A stretch of DNA of 64,000 bases from CBDDEI01 sp965226775 (GCA_965226775.1 CBDDEI010000002.1:1364001-1428000); one strand, 5' to 3'. Numbered from the stretch's first letter, positions 1 to 8,207 are shown. The notes: generated from the sequence alone by a model not told the origin. Numbers and translations: made by a program.

Positions 1-248
1 TCTTCACCGGCGAGGGCGACTACTCTCAGGAAGTGGGCCACCCACGCGAGTACGAGCATCCTGAGGTGCTTGCCTTTGTAAAGGAAGTCCTGGACATCTG
101 CAAAGCCCACAACGTGCCCAACGGTTGGTACCACACCACTATGGACAACGTGGAGCGGATCGTCTCAGACGGCTATAAGCTCATCATGTCGCCATCCTCG
201 CGCAGCTATGCGCTCCTACAGAAGGGCCGTGCGGCGGACGGCAGATAA
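1..248 (+). CDS. HpcH/HpaI-family aldolase, C-terminal fragment
   Basis: The reading frame is open from base 3, so the gene begins outside the window; it stops with TAA at 246-248. The visible 81 residues include Phe-Thr-Gly-Glu-Gly-Asp, then His-Pro-Glu-Val-Leu, a helix of the Val-Leu-Asp-Ile-Cys type and an Asn-Val-Pro stretch. This pattern closes the TIM barrel of HpcH/HpaI class II pyruvate aldolases (2,4-dihydroxyhept-2-ene-1,7-dioate or 4-hydroxy-2-oxovalerate aldolase family), where the loop before the last helix normally reads Gly-x-Asn-Asp-Leu. Such enzymes cleave hydroxy-oxo acids in aromatic degradation. The GTG at 33 is internal and is not the true start. The metal and substrate residues lie upstream, so the exact substrate cannot be read. 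Confidence 0.6.
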   Translation, partial: FTGEGDYSQEVGHPREYEHPEVLAFVKEVLDICKAHNVPNGWYHTTMDNVERIVSDGYKLIMSPSSRSYALLQKGRAADGR

Positions 249-306
249 CAAAGCTTAGAGACATGCCCGAACCAGCTTGACCTGGTTGCTCAGGCTAGAT
301 ACAGTT

Positions 307-334
307 AAGCGGACACTTAAATAAGTGTCCGCTT
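307..334. promoter_or_regulatory. 13-bp perfect inverted repeat at the arsR-type gene start
   Basis: AAGCGGACACTTA (307-319) and its exact reverse complement (322-334) are separated by two bases. The right arm ends 6 bases before the ATG at 341. That leaves no room for an ordinary ribosome binding site, so the regulator may be translated from a leaderless or nearly leaderless message. The likeliest role is an ArsR dimer operator for autoregulation. The arm is followed by only TTTT, so a terminator for the aldolase transcript is the alternative. Confidence 0.6.
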
Positions 335-340
335 TTCGTT

Positions 341-670
341 ATGCCACTAGAAGTCGCGCTAAAGGCCATCGCTGAACCACGTCGCAGGGAGATCCTGCGC
401 ATGGTGCTCACGGAGGAGCTTTCCTCCAGCGAGATCGCCGCGCATTTCGACGTATCCCATCCAGCTATCTCCCAACACCTTAGAGTGCTCTCGAATGCGG
501 GGCTGGTGTCGGTCCGTAGGCAGGGCACAAGGCGGCTCTATAAGAGCCGGCCGGAGGGGCTTGAGGAGCTTCGCAAGTACCTGGAAGCGTATTGGGACGA
601 CAAGTTGAGGCTCCTAACGGAAGCTGCGGAGGCTGAAGAACGGAAGAAGCGAGCCAGTGACCCCGAATAG
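341..670 (+). CDS. ArsR-family winged-helix transcriptional regulator
   Basis: The 109-aa protein has the standard ArsR fold order: N-terminal helix with Ala-Ile-Ala-Glu-Pro-Arg-Arg-Arg-Glu-Ile-Leu (residues about 9-19), then Ser-Ser-Glu-Ile-Ala-Ala-His-Phe-Asp-Val-Ser-His-Pro-Ala-Ile-Ser-Gln-His-Leu as the recognition helix-turn-helix (about 28-47), then a wing with Arg-Arg-Gln-Gly-Thr-Arg-Arg-Leu-Tyr. No metal-binding Cys motif is visible. The 3' end overlaps the next gene, an AHSA1/SRPBCC protein. ArsR-AHSA1 pairs are common, with the regulator controlling its partner and itself. The palindrome just upstream is the probable operator. The ATG at 341 fits the family N-terminus although it lacks a Shine-Dalgarno. 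Confidence 0.88.
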   Translation: MPLEVALKAIAEPRRREILRMVLTEELSSSEIAAHFDVSHPAISQHLRVLSNAGLVSVRRQGTRRLYKSRPEGLEELRKYLEAYWDDKLRLLTEAAEAEERKKRASDPE

Positions 671-1115
671 CCAAGAAGGACTAGTGCGGCAAGTGCGCAT
701 TGCGGCAAAGCCCGAGACTATCTTCCCGTATTTTGTGGACGCGGAGAAGATGCTGCTCTGGATGGGCATTGAAGCAGACCTAGATCCGCGCCCCGGCGGG
801 AACTATCGAGTGAACATAACAGGGAGCGACGTTGCCGTGGGACAGTATGTGGAAATAGTCCCCCACTCTCGCGTCGTGTTCACCTGGGGTTGGGAAGGGG
901 AGGGAAACCCAGTGCCGCCGGGAAGCAGCACCGTGGAGGTGACCCTCACTCCGGATGGGGACGGCACGGTAGTCTGGCTGCACCATTACGGCTTCCCGTC
1001 TCAGGAAGCTCAGGGTGCGCACAACGATGGGTGGGAGCACTACCTGGCTCGCCTGGAAATACGGGCTGGCGGCGGCGATCCTGGCACCGATCCCTGGGCC
1101 GGTCGGGACGTGTAA
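657..1115 (+). CDS. SRPBCC/AHSA1-domain protein
   Basis: This 152-aa protein starts at GTG 657, inside the last codons of the ArsR-type gene, so the two are translationally coupled. Near the N-terminus it has Val-Arg-Gln-Val-Arg-Ile-Ala-Ala-Lys-Pro-Glu-Thr-Ile-Phe-Pro-Tyr-Phe, followed by Asp-Pro-Arg-Pro-Gly-Gly, Arg-Val-Val-Phe-Thr-Trp-Gly-Trp-Glu and Gly-Trp-Glu-His-Tyr-Leu-Ala-Arg-Leu near the end. These are hallmarks of the AHSA1 (Hsp90-ATPase-activator-like) branch of the SRPBCC helix-grip fold, which binds hydrophobic ligands. The ligand is unknown. The gene pair suggests a small ligand-responsive module. Confidence 0.82.
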   Translation: MTPNSQEGLVRQVRIAAKPETIFPYFVDAEKMLLWMGIEADLDPRPGGNYRVNITGSDVAVGQYVEIVPHSRVVFTWGWEGEGNPVPPGSSTVEVTLTPDGDGTVVWLHHYGFPSQEAQGAHNDGWEHYLARLEIRAGGGDPGTDPWAGRDV

Positions 1116-1240
1116 CTCTATGCATTAAAATTTTGCAAGAGTGTATCGATCACGTAACGAGTTGCGTATCTTTAGAACAGTAAGTGACGAGGTTTTAGGG
1201 TAACCCCCAAGAGCGGTCAAAGAAAAAAGGAGTAAGAGTC

Positions 1241-1594
1241 ATGCCTAATCCAGTTGTCCACTTTGAGATCAACGGGGAAGACGGGAAAGCCCTGCAAGAG
1301 TTTTATGGCAAAGTATTCGATTGGCATGTTGATGCCGACAACCCTATGGGCTACGGGATGGTAGACACCCATGCAGGCGGCATAAACGGCGGCATTTCAG
1401 CTTCCGAAGACGGCATGAGCCAGGTAACGATCTACATTGAGGTTGATGATCCGGACGCGTTCCTAAAGAAAGTGGAGAGCATGGGCGGCAAGACGGTCGT
1501 GCCTACTACGGTTATCCCGGACATGGTGACCTTTGCACTGTTCTCTGATCCTGAAGGCCACGTTGTAGGTCTGGTGAAATCGGACGCAAGCTAG
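1241..1594 (+). CDS. VOC-superfamily (glyoxalase/dioxygenase-like) protein
   Basis: This 117-aa single-module VOC protein follows a strong ribosome binding site, AAGGAG at 1227-1232, 8 bases before the ATG. The N-terminus Asn-Pro-Val-Val-His-Phe-Glu-Ile, the pair Phe-Tyr-Gly-Lys-Val-Phe-Asp-Trp and the end Phe-Ser-Asp-Pro-Glu-Gly-His-Val-Val-Gly-Leu are typical of the CFP32/PhnB-like VOC group. The His near position 8 and the C-terminal Asp/Glu/His strand are the usual metal-site places. No substrate can be assigned; glyoxalase, resistance or antibiotic-binding roles are all seen in the family. Confidence 0.85.
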   Translation: MPNPVVHFEINGEDGKALQEFYGKVFDWHVDADNPMGYGMVDTHAGGINGGISASEDGMSQVTIYIEVDDPDAFLKKVESMGGKTVVPTTVIPDMVTFALFSDPEGHVVGLVKSDAS

Positions 1595-1619
1595 CTAACA
1601 CATTCCTGGAGGCAGTAAG

Positions 1620-2711
1620 GTGAGCACCGGTGTTGCGGTACTAGTGGGCACACGCAAGGGCGCATTCATCTTAGAGAGTGGCCCTGAGCGGAAGGACTGG
1701 AATCTGCGCGGGCCGTACCTAGGAGGCCAGAACGTTATGCACATGGCCTTCGATCCGCGCAGCGGCATCCTCTTTGCCGCCAATGGCGACCCGTGGTTTG
1801 GTTCTCGGATCTACCGGAGCCGCGACATGGGCCACACCTGGGATGAGCCGACCAACGGGCCGGCCTTCCCGGAAGGTACGGGCGAAACCCTCGAGAAAAT
1901 CTGGCAGGTGAGGCCAGGCCGGCCTGAAGAGTCGGGGGTAGTCTACGCCGGTGTGGAGCCCGCCGCGCTGTTCAAAAGCACGGACAACGGCGATTCCTGG
2001 TCTCTGGTAGAAGCGCTGAGCCAGCATCCTACCAGAGACCGCTGGCAGCCCGGCGCGGGCGGCCTTTGTCTCCACACCATCGTGCTGCACCCCACGGACA
2101 TGAATCGCGTGCTGGTAGGCATCTCCGCCGCCGGCCTCTTTGCGACTAAGGATGGCGGGAAGTCTTGGGAGACCAGCAACACCGGCATTCGCGCCAACTT
2201 CATGCCCGGTGAGCCGCCCACTTACCCTGAGTTTGGGCAGTGCATCCACAAAGTAGTCGCTGCCTGCGATGGTTCCGACTGGCTCTATCAGCAGAATCAT
2301 TGCGGCGTGTACCGCAGCGCCGACTTTGGCGCCACGTGGCAAGAGGTGACGGGCGACCTTCCCTCAGAGTGGGGGTTAGGAGTCGCGGCGCACCCTACCG
2401 ATCCTGAAACGTTCTACGTCTGCCCCGGCACCAGCAGCTACCAGCACTGGGTGCCGGACGCCAAGGTCACGGTGTACCGGACCCGTGATCGTGGCGATAG
2501 CTGGGAGCGCCTGAACGACGGCCTCCCTGAGAAGGATGCCTACGTGAACTTCCTGCGAGAGAGCATCGCGGCTGATCAGCTTAGCCCGGCCGGCCTCTAC
2601 TTAGGGAGCAACACGGGGCAGCTCTTTTATAGCGCCGATAACGGCGATTCGTGGCAGATGCTGAGCTCGTTACTTCCGACCATTAACAGCGTCAGCACCG
2701 CTACCACGTAG
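1620..2711 (+). CDS. Sortilin/BNR-repeat beta-propeller protein
   Basis: This 363-aa protein begins at GTG 1620 with GGAGG at 1608-1612. It contains repeated Asp-box-like elements (Ser-x-Asp-x-Gly-x-Thr/Ser-Trp), for example Ser-Arg-Asp-Met-Gly-His-Thr-Trp, Ser-Thr-Asp-Asn-Gly-Asp-Ser-Trp, Thr-Lys-Asp-Gly-Gly-Lys-Ser-Trp, Ser-Ala-Asp-Phe-Gly-Ala-Thr-Trp and Ser-Ala-Asp-Asn-Gly-Asp-Ser-Trp. This marks a VPS10/sialidase-like propeller of about six or seven blades. There is no signal peptide, so it is probably cytoplasmic. Related proteins are often called glycosyl hydrolase or exo-alpha-sialidase, but no sialidase catalytic triad was recognised, so the biochemical role is open. Confidence 0.82.
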   Translation: MSTGVAVLVGTRKGAFILESGPERKDWNLRGPYLGGQNVMHMAFDPRSGILFAANGDPWFGSRIYRSRDMGHTWDEPTNGPAFPEGTGETLEKIWQVRPGRPEESGVVYAGVEPAALFKSTDNGDSWSLVEALSQHPTRDRWQPGAGGLCLHTIVLHPTDMNRVLVGISAAGLFATKDGGKSWETSNTGIRANFMPGEPPTYPEFGQCIHKVVAACDGSDWLYQQNHCGVYRSADFGATWQEVTGDLPSEWGLGVAAHPTDPETFYVCPGTSSYQHWVPDAKVTVYRTRDRGDSWERLNDGLPEKDAYVNFLRESIAADQLSPAGLYLGSNTGQLFYSADNGDSWQMLSSLLPTINSVSTATT

Positions 2712-2733
2712 ACGCGACCCTATTGTTGCGCTG

Positions 2734-3063
2734 ATGGCATACGATAAGGCGCTGGCGGAGCGAGTGCGCGCCACGCTCATTGGACAGGACGGCATGGTAG
2801 AAAAGTCTATGTTCGGCGGCGTGGCCTTCATGGTAGGCGGCAATATCTGCTGCGGCATACTCAACGACGAGCGGATGGTGCGCGTAGGCACGGACGCTCA
2901 TGAAGCAGCGTTGCAGCAGCCTAATGTGCGCAACTTTGACCTCACCGGGCGCTCTATGAAGGGCTGGGTAGTGGTAACCGCACCGGGCGTCCAGACCGGA
3001 GAGTCGCTAGCCTCTTGGGTGCAGTCCGGGCTTGCCTTTGCCAAGACTCTGCCGGTGAAGTAG
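2734..3063 (+). CDS. TfoX/Sxy N-terminal-domain protein
   Basis: This 109-aa protein consists of a single TfoX_N domain: the early Met-Phe-Gly-Gly-Val-Ala-Phe-Met-Val-Gly-Gly-Asn strand and the mid-protein Met-Lys-Gly-Trp-Val-Val-Val are diagnostic. In Gammaproteobacteria, TfoX/Sxy co-activates CRP-S competence promoters, but stand-alone N-domains are widespread and mostly uncharacterised. The gene lies 22 bp after the propeller gene and is probably co-transcribed. comEA and comEC are found 17 kb away, but nothing in the sequence links this gene to them. Confidence 0.82.
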   Translation: MAYDKALAERVRATLIGQDGMVEKSMFGGVAFMVGGNICCGILNDERMVRVGTDAHEAALQQPNVRNFDLTGRSMKGWVVVTAPGVQTGESLASWVQSGLAFAKTLPVK

Positions 3064-3136
3064 GGGTGCCCGGTAGCTTTTTCTTCGCACGGCCTCCCTC
3101 CCGTTACCCTCCGTGCGTGCAGTTGTTGGATTGCCG

Positions 3137-3142
3137 TATAAT
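3137..3142 (+). promoter_or_regulatory. Candidate -10 box (TATAAT) before the CorC-type gene
   Basis: A perfect TATAAT lies about 95 bases before the start at 3236. No good -35 hexamer sits 16-18 bases upstream, so the call rests on the -10 alone. Confidence 0.35.
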
Positions 3143-3235
3143 AATGCGAGAAGTTAATACGCCATGCGCGATGCTTAACCGTGATAGACGCCGACCAACC
3201 CCCTAGACCTGCCTATTCTGTTCTCCCAGTAGGTC

Positions 3236-4546
3236 ATGGATAGAGACCTGCTCCTTCAGGGAGGATTCATCCTTCTGCTCCTCGCAGTAAATGGGTGCCT
3301 CGCGGCTTCAGAGATAGCCCTGATATCCGTGCAGCGGATGCGCCTGCTCCAGCTTTCAGAGCAGGACGCGCCGGACGCTCAGGCAGCCCTACGCCTTTTG
3401 CAAAACCCCGGCAGATTTCTAGCCACCATACAGGTGGGCATCACTTTCGCAGGGTTCTTTGCCGTGGCGGTGGGCACGGTCAGCTATGTCATGGTGCTGA
3501 CCGACTTCCTGATGCGGATCCCTATTGTCTGGGTGCAGCAAAGCGCGGACCCTCTGGCAGTGGTGATAGTGACTCTCACACTCTCCTTCCTCTCTGTAGT
3601 GCTGGGAGAGCTTGTGCCGAAACAGCTCGCGATCCGCTACGCGGAGGGCATTACGCTCCTGGCGGCAAGGCCTTTGGAGTGGATTGCCACCATTTTGGGC
3701 CCATTGATTGGGCTGCTTACGCTCAGTGGACATGCCGTCCTGTGGCTTGTTGGCCAGGGCAGGACTATCTCTGAACAGCGTGCGACGGTCACAGAAGCCG
3801 ATCTCCGCCTCCTCTTTGATGTGGCGGCTACGGAGGGAGAGGTGGAAGCGCTGGAAGCAAAGATGCTCCATCGCGTCTTCGAGTTCACGGACAAGCTCAC
3901 TAATGAGGTGATGACACCCAGGCCGGAGATTATTTGGCTAGATAAAGACGAGGGGCTGGACGACTTTCTGCCGGTGTTTGCGGAGTCCTACCACGCCCGG
4001 TATCTAGTATGTGACGGCAATCCAGATCAAGTCCTCGGTGTTGTGTATATCAAGGATGTGCTGCGAGCGATGTCTACTGAGGAATCGCGAGCGTCCTGGT
4101 CGCTTCAAGAACTGGTCAGGCCGGTCCATTTTGTGCCGGAGACCAAGCGGGTCGGCGAGCTCTTTGAGGAGATGCGGGAGGCTGGGCATCAATTAGCCAT
4201 CCTCATTGATGAGTACGGTGGAACCGCAGGGCTTGTGACGCTGAAGCAGCTTATGGAGGAGATCGTTGGACATCTTGGTCAGGAGAACGAGAACGAAGAG
4301 CCAGAATTTGAGGCTATTGATGCCCACACCTACCAGGTGGACGGCAGTATGCGCATCGATGAGATGAACGAAGCGATTGGCTTCGACATCCCAGAAGGCG
4401 ACTACGAAACTATCGCCGGCTTTATGCTAAACGAGCTCGGCCATATTCCCGCAACGGGGGAGCAGGTGCGCTTCCAAGACCTCCGCCTTACGGTGGCAGA
4501 GATGGATGGCGTCAAAGTAGAAAAAATAATAGTTACGCGGATTTAG
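3236..4546 (+). CDS. CNNM/CorC (HlyC/CorC) family transporter with CBS pair
   Basis: The 436 aa fall into the normal three-part order. Residues 1-180 are a DUF21/CNNM membrane domain with three or four hydrophobic segments and the signature Gly-Glu-Leu-Val-Pro-Lys. A tandem CBS domain at about 205-330 contains Val-Met-Thr-Pro-Arg and a later Leu-Ile-Asp-Glu-Tyr-Gly-Gly-Thr-Ala-Gly-Leu-Val-Thr. A CorC_HlyC transporter-associated domain at about 345-430 contains Tyr-Gln-Val-Asp-Gly and Tyr-Glu-Thr-Ile-Ala-Gly. Known members export Mg2+ or bind adenine nucleotides. Length is normal. The stop is 2 bases before the next gene, so the two are in one operon. Confidence 0.9.
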   Translation: MDRDLLLQGGFILLLLAVNGCLAASEIALISVQRMRLLQLSEQDAPDAQAALRLLQNPGRFLATIQVGITFAGFFAVAVGTVSYVMVLTDFLMRIPIVWVQQSADPLAVVIVTLTLSFLSVVLGELVPKQLAIRYAEGITLLAARPLEWIATILGPLIGLLTLSGHAVLWLVGQGRTISEQRATVTEADLRLLFDVAATEGEVEALEAKMLHRVFEFTDKLTNEVMTPRPEIIWLDKDEGLDDFLPVFAESYHARYLVCDGNPDQVLGVVYIKDVLRAMSTEESRASWSLQELVRPVHFVPETKRVGELFEEMREAGHQLAILIDEYGGTAGLVTLKQLMEEIVGHLGQENENEEPEFEAIDAHTYQVDGSMRIDEMNEAIGFDIPEGDYETIAGFMLNELGHIPATGEQVRFQDLRLTVAEMDGVKVEKIIVTRI

Positions 4547-4548
4547 CC

Positions 4549-5223
4549 ATGCAGCGTCTTCTTATTACCTTCACACGTGGTGATCAGACCAAGTACATCT
4601 CGCACCTAGATATGATGCGGTTCTGGGAGCGGGCGTTTAGGCGGGCCCAGCTCGCCGTTGCAACCTCCAACGGCTTCCATCCGCACCTCCGTTTTACTTT
4701 GGCGTCTCCGCTGCCTGTGGGTGTCACCAGTGAGGCGGAGCTGATGGAGGTGTACCTAGAAACTCCGGTTGCTCCTGAATCCTGCCAAGAAGTCCTCTCG
4801 GCGCAGTCGGTGCCCAGCATCACCATCAAGAGCGTTACGGAGATGCAGCTAACGCTACCTTCTTTGCAGGCGCGGATGCGGTTTGCAGAGTATCGGGTGG
4901 CGGTAAAGTGTACTCGCCCGGCAACCGAAGTGGCTCAGGCTGTGGCGCAGCTGATAGCGCTCCAAACGTTGGCCTGGGAGCATCTGCGGGACAGCGAGGT
5001 GCGCCACTATGATTTGCGCGCCCAGATTGCTGAAGTTGCGCTGGTTTCCGTGGAGAGTGGCATCGCAACGCTGACCATGCGCTTGCAGTGTGATGGCAGC
5101 GCCAGCGGACGGCCGGAGCAGGTAGCCCGCGCGCTGGGCTTTGAAGAGCAGCCTGAAAGCATTCTGCGCACGAATCTGGTGCTTTCCGACGGCGCTTCGA
5201 AGGTTCTAAACCCGTCGCGTTAG
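4549..5223 (+). CDS. TIGR03936-family (DUF2344) radical-SAM-associated protein
   Basis: This 224-aa protein opens with a beta strand and the motif Lys-Tyr-Ile-Ser-His-Leu-Asp-Met-Met-Arg-x-Trp-Glu-Arg-Ala-Phe-Arg-Arg-Ala, then Ser-Asn-Gly-Phe-His-Pro-His and Pro-Leu-Pro-Val-Gly. These are the conserved features of DUF2344/TIGR03936. The family is typically fused or adjacent to a radical SAM protein (TIGR03960) in ribosome-maturation neighbourhoods. That partner is not in the window, and the gene instead follows the CorC-type transporter. Function is unknown. Confidence 0.82.
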   Translation: MQRLLITFTRGDQTKYISHLDMMRFWERAFRRAQLAVATSNGFHPHLRFTLASPLPVGVTSEAELMEVYLETPVAPESCQEVLSAQSVPSITIKSVTEMQLTLPSLQARMRFAEYRVAVKCTRPATEVAQAVAQLIALQTLAWEHLRDSEVRHYDLRAQIAEVALVSVESGIATLTMRLQCDGSASGRPEQVARALGFEEQPESILRTNLVLSDGASKVLNPSR

Positions 5224-5264
5224 TAGGCGGTGGCGCTGTTGCGATTGGATGCGGAAAGCAAGTC

Positions 5265-5293
5265 TTGTTGGGCACGATCCACTATGCTAGACT
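5265..5293 (+). promoter_or_regulatory. Promoter of tRNA-Glu
   Basis: TTGTTG (5265-5270), a 17-base spacer and TAGACT (5288-5293) stand 8 bases before the first base of the tRNA. This is a sigma70-type arrangement at the expected distance. Confidence 0.6.
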
Positions 5294-5301
5294 CAAAGTG
5301 A

Positions 5302-5377
5302 GCCCCCATCGTCTAGAGGCCTAGGACGCCACCCTTTCAAGGTGAAAACCGGGATTCGAATTCCCGTGGGGGTACCA
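5302..5377 (+). tRNA. tRNA-Glu (anticodon TTC), CCA encoded
   Basis: A 76-base cloverleaf can be drawn by eye. The acceptor GCCCCCA pairs with TGGGGGT (one G-T), the D arm contains the Glu-like CGTCTAGAGGCCTAGGACG, and the anticodon loop CTTTCAA reads TTC. The T loop is TTCGAAT within a CGGGA/TCCCG stem, followed by discriminator A and an encoded CCA. The primary sequence closely resembles bacterial tRNA-Glu. Confidence 0.95.
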
Positions 5378-5612
5378 ATTTCCCCACTCCTTCCCCTCAA
5401 GCCCTATCGGGATACCGCGCGCCCAGACACGCCTATCGTGACATGTTCTACCAGGCTAATGGCGCCGATTGAGAGGGTGCTGCAAGCGCCCCAGATCCAG
5501 GGAGCAGGAGAAGGCTGCTCAGAGCGCGGGCAAGCACTTGATGGTGGAGGGCTAGGATGGTAACGCCGGTGCAGGGTGCTTGACGTTGGGGACACGTGTA
5601 AGGGGGGCTAGT

Positions 5613-6059
5613 CTACCGTTTGCGTTCCCATAACGAGCGGTAGCGGGTAGTGCCGCCAATTGCTTCCAACGTTTCGGCTTCTTCCAGCCGCTTCAACTCG
5701 TTAAAAGCGGTGCCCAGTTGCCCCTCGGCTTCGGGCGCATTGCTGGCGGTAACCCGTTGGTGGAGGAGCGTCCAAATGCCCAGGTCCTTTAACCCGTTGA
5801 TGCTCCTAGGCCATGCAAAGAATGCAAGCTTGTCAGTATCTGGGAAGCTTGGCCGCACACGATGGAGCTCTCGCAAGCGTTCCTCTGCGGAGCCCAATGG
5901 CTGCACAACCCGGATGTACGGGCCGTCCAGCGCGTTGGAGCGGACGTCTATCAGGAGCCGCTCATCAAAGTGGCTGAACGCTATTACAATCACGTCCGCC
6001 TCTTCAATGAGCCGTAGCGCCTCCGCTACCTCTGCCTTCAGTAGTTCTTCAGCATCCAT
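5613..6059 (-). CDS. Conserved hypothetical protein, 148 aa
   Basis: The protein is soluble and acidic, with an N-terminal Glu/Ala-rich helix, a hydrophobic strand Ala-Asp-Val-Ile-Val-Ile-Ala-Phe followed by His-Phe-Asp-Glu-Arg-Leu-Leu-Ile-Asp, and a Pro-Tyr-Ile-Arg-Val-Val strand. The C-terminal half contains Phe-Ala-Trp-Pro-Arg-Ser and a Trp-x-x-Leu-His-Gln segment. I do not recognise a named family; similar short proteins occur in Chloroflexota (from memory, not searched). It lies alone between the tRNA and the efflux operon, and codon use looks normal. It may be transcribed by read-through from the efflux operon, 49 bp upstream. Confidence 0.6.
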   Translation of the reverse strand: MDAEELLKAEVAEALRLIEEADVIVIAFSHFDERLLIDVRSNALDGPYIRVVQPLGSAEERLRELHRVRPSFPDTDKLAFFAWPRSINGLKDLGIWTLLHQRVTASNAPEAEGQLGTAFNELKRLEEAETLEAIGGTTRYRSLWERKR

Positions 6060-6107
6060 GACTAGCCGCTATCCTTCTCGCCTTCCGTGAATCAGATGGC
6101 GCTCTGG

Positions 6108-8207
6108 CTAAGGGATAATAGCTACTCTATCCCCTGCTCGCAATGTTTGGTTGCCTTGCACCGCTACTTGGTCGCCTTCAGCCACGCCTGCGATGATCTG
6201 GATGTGGCTATAGTTCCTTAGACCTACTTCCACCTTCCGTTCCTCGGCCTGGCCGTTGTTGATAACAAAGACGTAGGTCTCCTCGCCGCGCTGGATCAGC
6301 GCGCTGAAGGGGAGCAGCAACGTGTCCTCTCTAGAATCCGTGGCTACCAAGACATTGGCGAACATGCCTGCCCGTAGCCCCTCTTGTCCTGCTGCAGGGA
6401 CGGCCTTTATCTGGAAGGTGCGGCTGGCAGGATCCGCCACCGGCGCAATGGTGGTGATGACGGCATCAAACCGTCGATCCGGGAAGGTAGCTACCGTCAA
6501 GGTGACCGGGAGTCCTACGCTCAACAGGCCCAGAGCGCCTTCCTCGGTGTTGAAGACGACCTCCTTGTCTTGCGAGATGACCGTGAAGAGAGGCGTCTGC
6601 GGCGCGACCATTGCGCCCGCTGAGAGGTGCTTTTTCGAGATGACCGCATCAAAGGGAGCGGTGAGTGTTGCATTCTCCAGATGGATGCGCGTGAGGTCGA
6701 CAGCTGCCACCGCCTGAGCCACCGCGGCCGCAGCGCCCGCAATGTCTGCGTCAGTAAACTTGTTGGTCGTGAGGGATAGCTGCTGACTTGCCTGCGCTAT
6801 CGCCGCTTGCTGCGCTTGGAGTTCTGCCTCTGCGCGAGCCACCGCTGAAGCCGCAGCGTCACGCGCGGCTTCAGCAGCAGTACGCTCTGCAGCCGAAGGG
6901 TGCATCAGGTTATCGAGCTGCTGTTGGGCGATGGCGTGCTGCGACTTTGCTGTGTCTATGGCGGCCTGTGCGGTATGGATATCAGCCGCTCTGGGGTCCT
7001 TTAGACGAGCGAGGTGCACTTGAGCGGTGGTGAGATTGGCCTCAGCAGCTTCAGCAGCGGCTTTTGCAGCCTCAATTTCTGCCTCGGTGGGGCCATCGAT
7101 GAGCTTCTTAAGGTTGGCTTGGGCAGAGTCTAGCCCTGCGCGTGCTGATTCATTTGCGGCTCGTGCAGCTTGGATCTCTTCTGTGCTTACTCCAGCATCG
7201 AAGGAGTTGAGATCATCTTCCGCGAGCAGCACTTTGCGGTAGGCGTGCTGCACGGCATCCTCTGCTGCTCTTCTGACGGCTTCAGGGGCGTCCTGCTCTC
7301 GGTCTCGCGCCAAACGGTCTCGTGCATTGTTCAGCACATCATAGGCGTCTAACAACCTAGCTATCTTTGCATCGTTCAGCGGGGTGCGGTAAGAGGCCCA
7401 GACGGTCTCCGCCCTGCGCACAACTACCTCCGCCGCCGCAATGGCTGCCTCGAGTCTCGCTATGTCTGCTGCGCTAGGGCCGTCCAGCAGGTCTGCGAGG
7501 CGAGCCTGCGCGCTGTCAATAGCCGCTTCGGCAGCGCTTATACTTGCCTCAGCGGCAAGCACGTCCCTCTCGGATGGGTTGCGCAACTGCCTCAGCACCG
7601 CCTCCGCGCGGGTCTCGTTGCTTGTGGAAGCTTCCATGACGGCATGGGCAACAGCTATGTCATTCTCTGCAGGGTTGAGCAGCTGATCTAAGCGCGCTTG
7701 GGCATTAACCAGAGCGGCCTCCGCGGCTTCAATGCTTGCGTGGCTGTTGCCTACACTCTTACTACTGCCCGTGAGTGCGCGCAGGCGACTCCGTTGCATT
7801 GCCAGCTGGGCCTCCGCAATGGCGATCTCTTCCGGCCGTGCGCCCTGGAGGATAGTGGTCAGCCGTGCTTGTGCGCTCTTAACGTTGGCTTCTGCTTGTC
7901 GTAGCTGGGCTTCCAGCATGTCGGTCTCTAGCTGTGCCAGGGGTTCTCCCGCCTTCACCGCTGCGCCTTCCTCCATGAACACCGCTTTCAGGTGGCCACT
8001 GCTGAATGGGAGAATATCTACCTGACTGGAGGGCTTGATCTCTCCGGAGAATGAGAGGGTAGCCTGGATGGTGCCTTTGGATGCGCTTACCACGCGTACG
8101 GGCACGGGCGCTTGCTCCGCTACCTCCTCTGCGGCCTGCTCTGTACAGGCAGCTAAAGCTACAGCCAGGATTAGTGTGCTGAAGAAGAGACCCCGTGTTA
8201 CGTTCAT
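6108..8207 (-). CDS. RND efflux periplasmic adaptor (HlyD/MFP family), unusually long hairpin
   Basis: This 699-aa lipoprotein has a signal with lipobox (Leu-Ala-Ala-Cys about residue 21). The biotinyl-lipoyl half-motif Ser-Gly-Glu-Ile-Lys-Pro-Ser follows, and after a very long alpha-helical region come the second lipoyl half, beta-barrel and membrane-proximal domains (Leu-Thr-Ala-Pro-Phe-Asp-Ala-Val-Ile to the C-terminus, about 530-699). Typical RND adaptors have 350-420 aa. The extra length is about 400 residues of Ala/Glu/Gln-rich coiled coil built from repeats that contain Leu-x-x-Leu-x-x-Gly/Asn-Pro-x-x-x-Asp-Ile. AGGAG precedes the start, three bases after the pump gene ends, so the genes are coupled. 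No outer-membrane factor is encoded nearby. Confidence 0.9.
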   Translation of the reverse strand: MNVTRGLFFSTLILAVALAACTEQAAEEVAEQAPVPVRVVSASKGTIQATLSFSGEIKPSSQVDILPFSSGHLKAVFMEEGAAVKAGEPLAQLETDMLEAQLRQAEANVKSAQARLTTILQGARPEEIAIAEAQLAMQRSRLRALTGSSKSVGNSHASIEAAEAALVNAQARLDQLLNPAENDIAVAHAVMEASTSNETRAEAVLRQLRNPSERDVLAAEASISAAEAAIDSAQARLADLLDGPSAADIARLEAAIAAAEVVVRRAETVWASYRTPLNDAKIARLLDAYDVLNNARDRLARDREQDAPEAVRRAAEDAVQHAYRKVLLAEDDLNSFDAGVSTEEIQAARAANESARAGLDSAQANLKKLIDGPTEAEIEAAKAAAEAAEANLTTAQVHLARLKDPRAADIHTAQAAIDTAKSQHAIAQQQLDNLMHPSAAERTAAEAARDAAASAVARAEAELQAQQAAIAQASQQLSLTTNKFTDADIAGAAAAVAQAVAAVDLTRIHLENATLTAPFDAVISKKHLSAGAMVAPQTPLFTVISQDKEVVFNTEEGALGLLSVGLPVTLTVATFPDRRFDAVITTIAPVADPASRTFQIKAVPAAGQEGLRAGMFANVLVATDSREDTLLLPFSALIQRGEETYVFVINNGQAEERKVEVGLRNYSHIQIIAGVAEGDQVAVQGNQTLRAGDRVAIIP

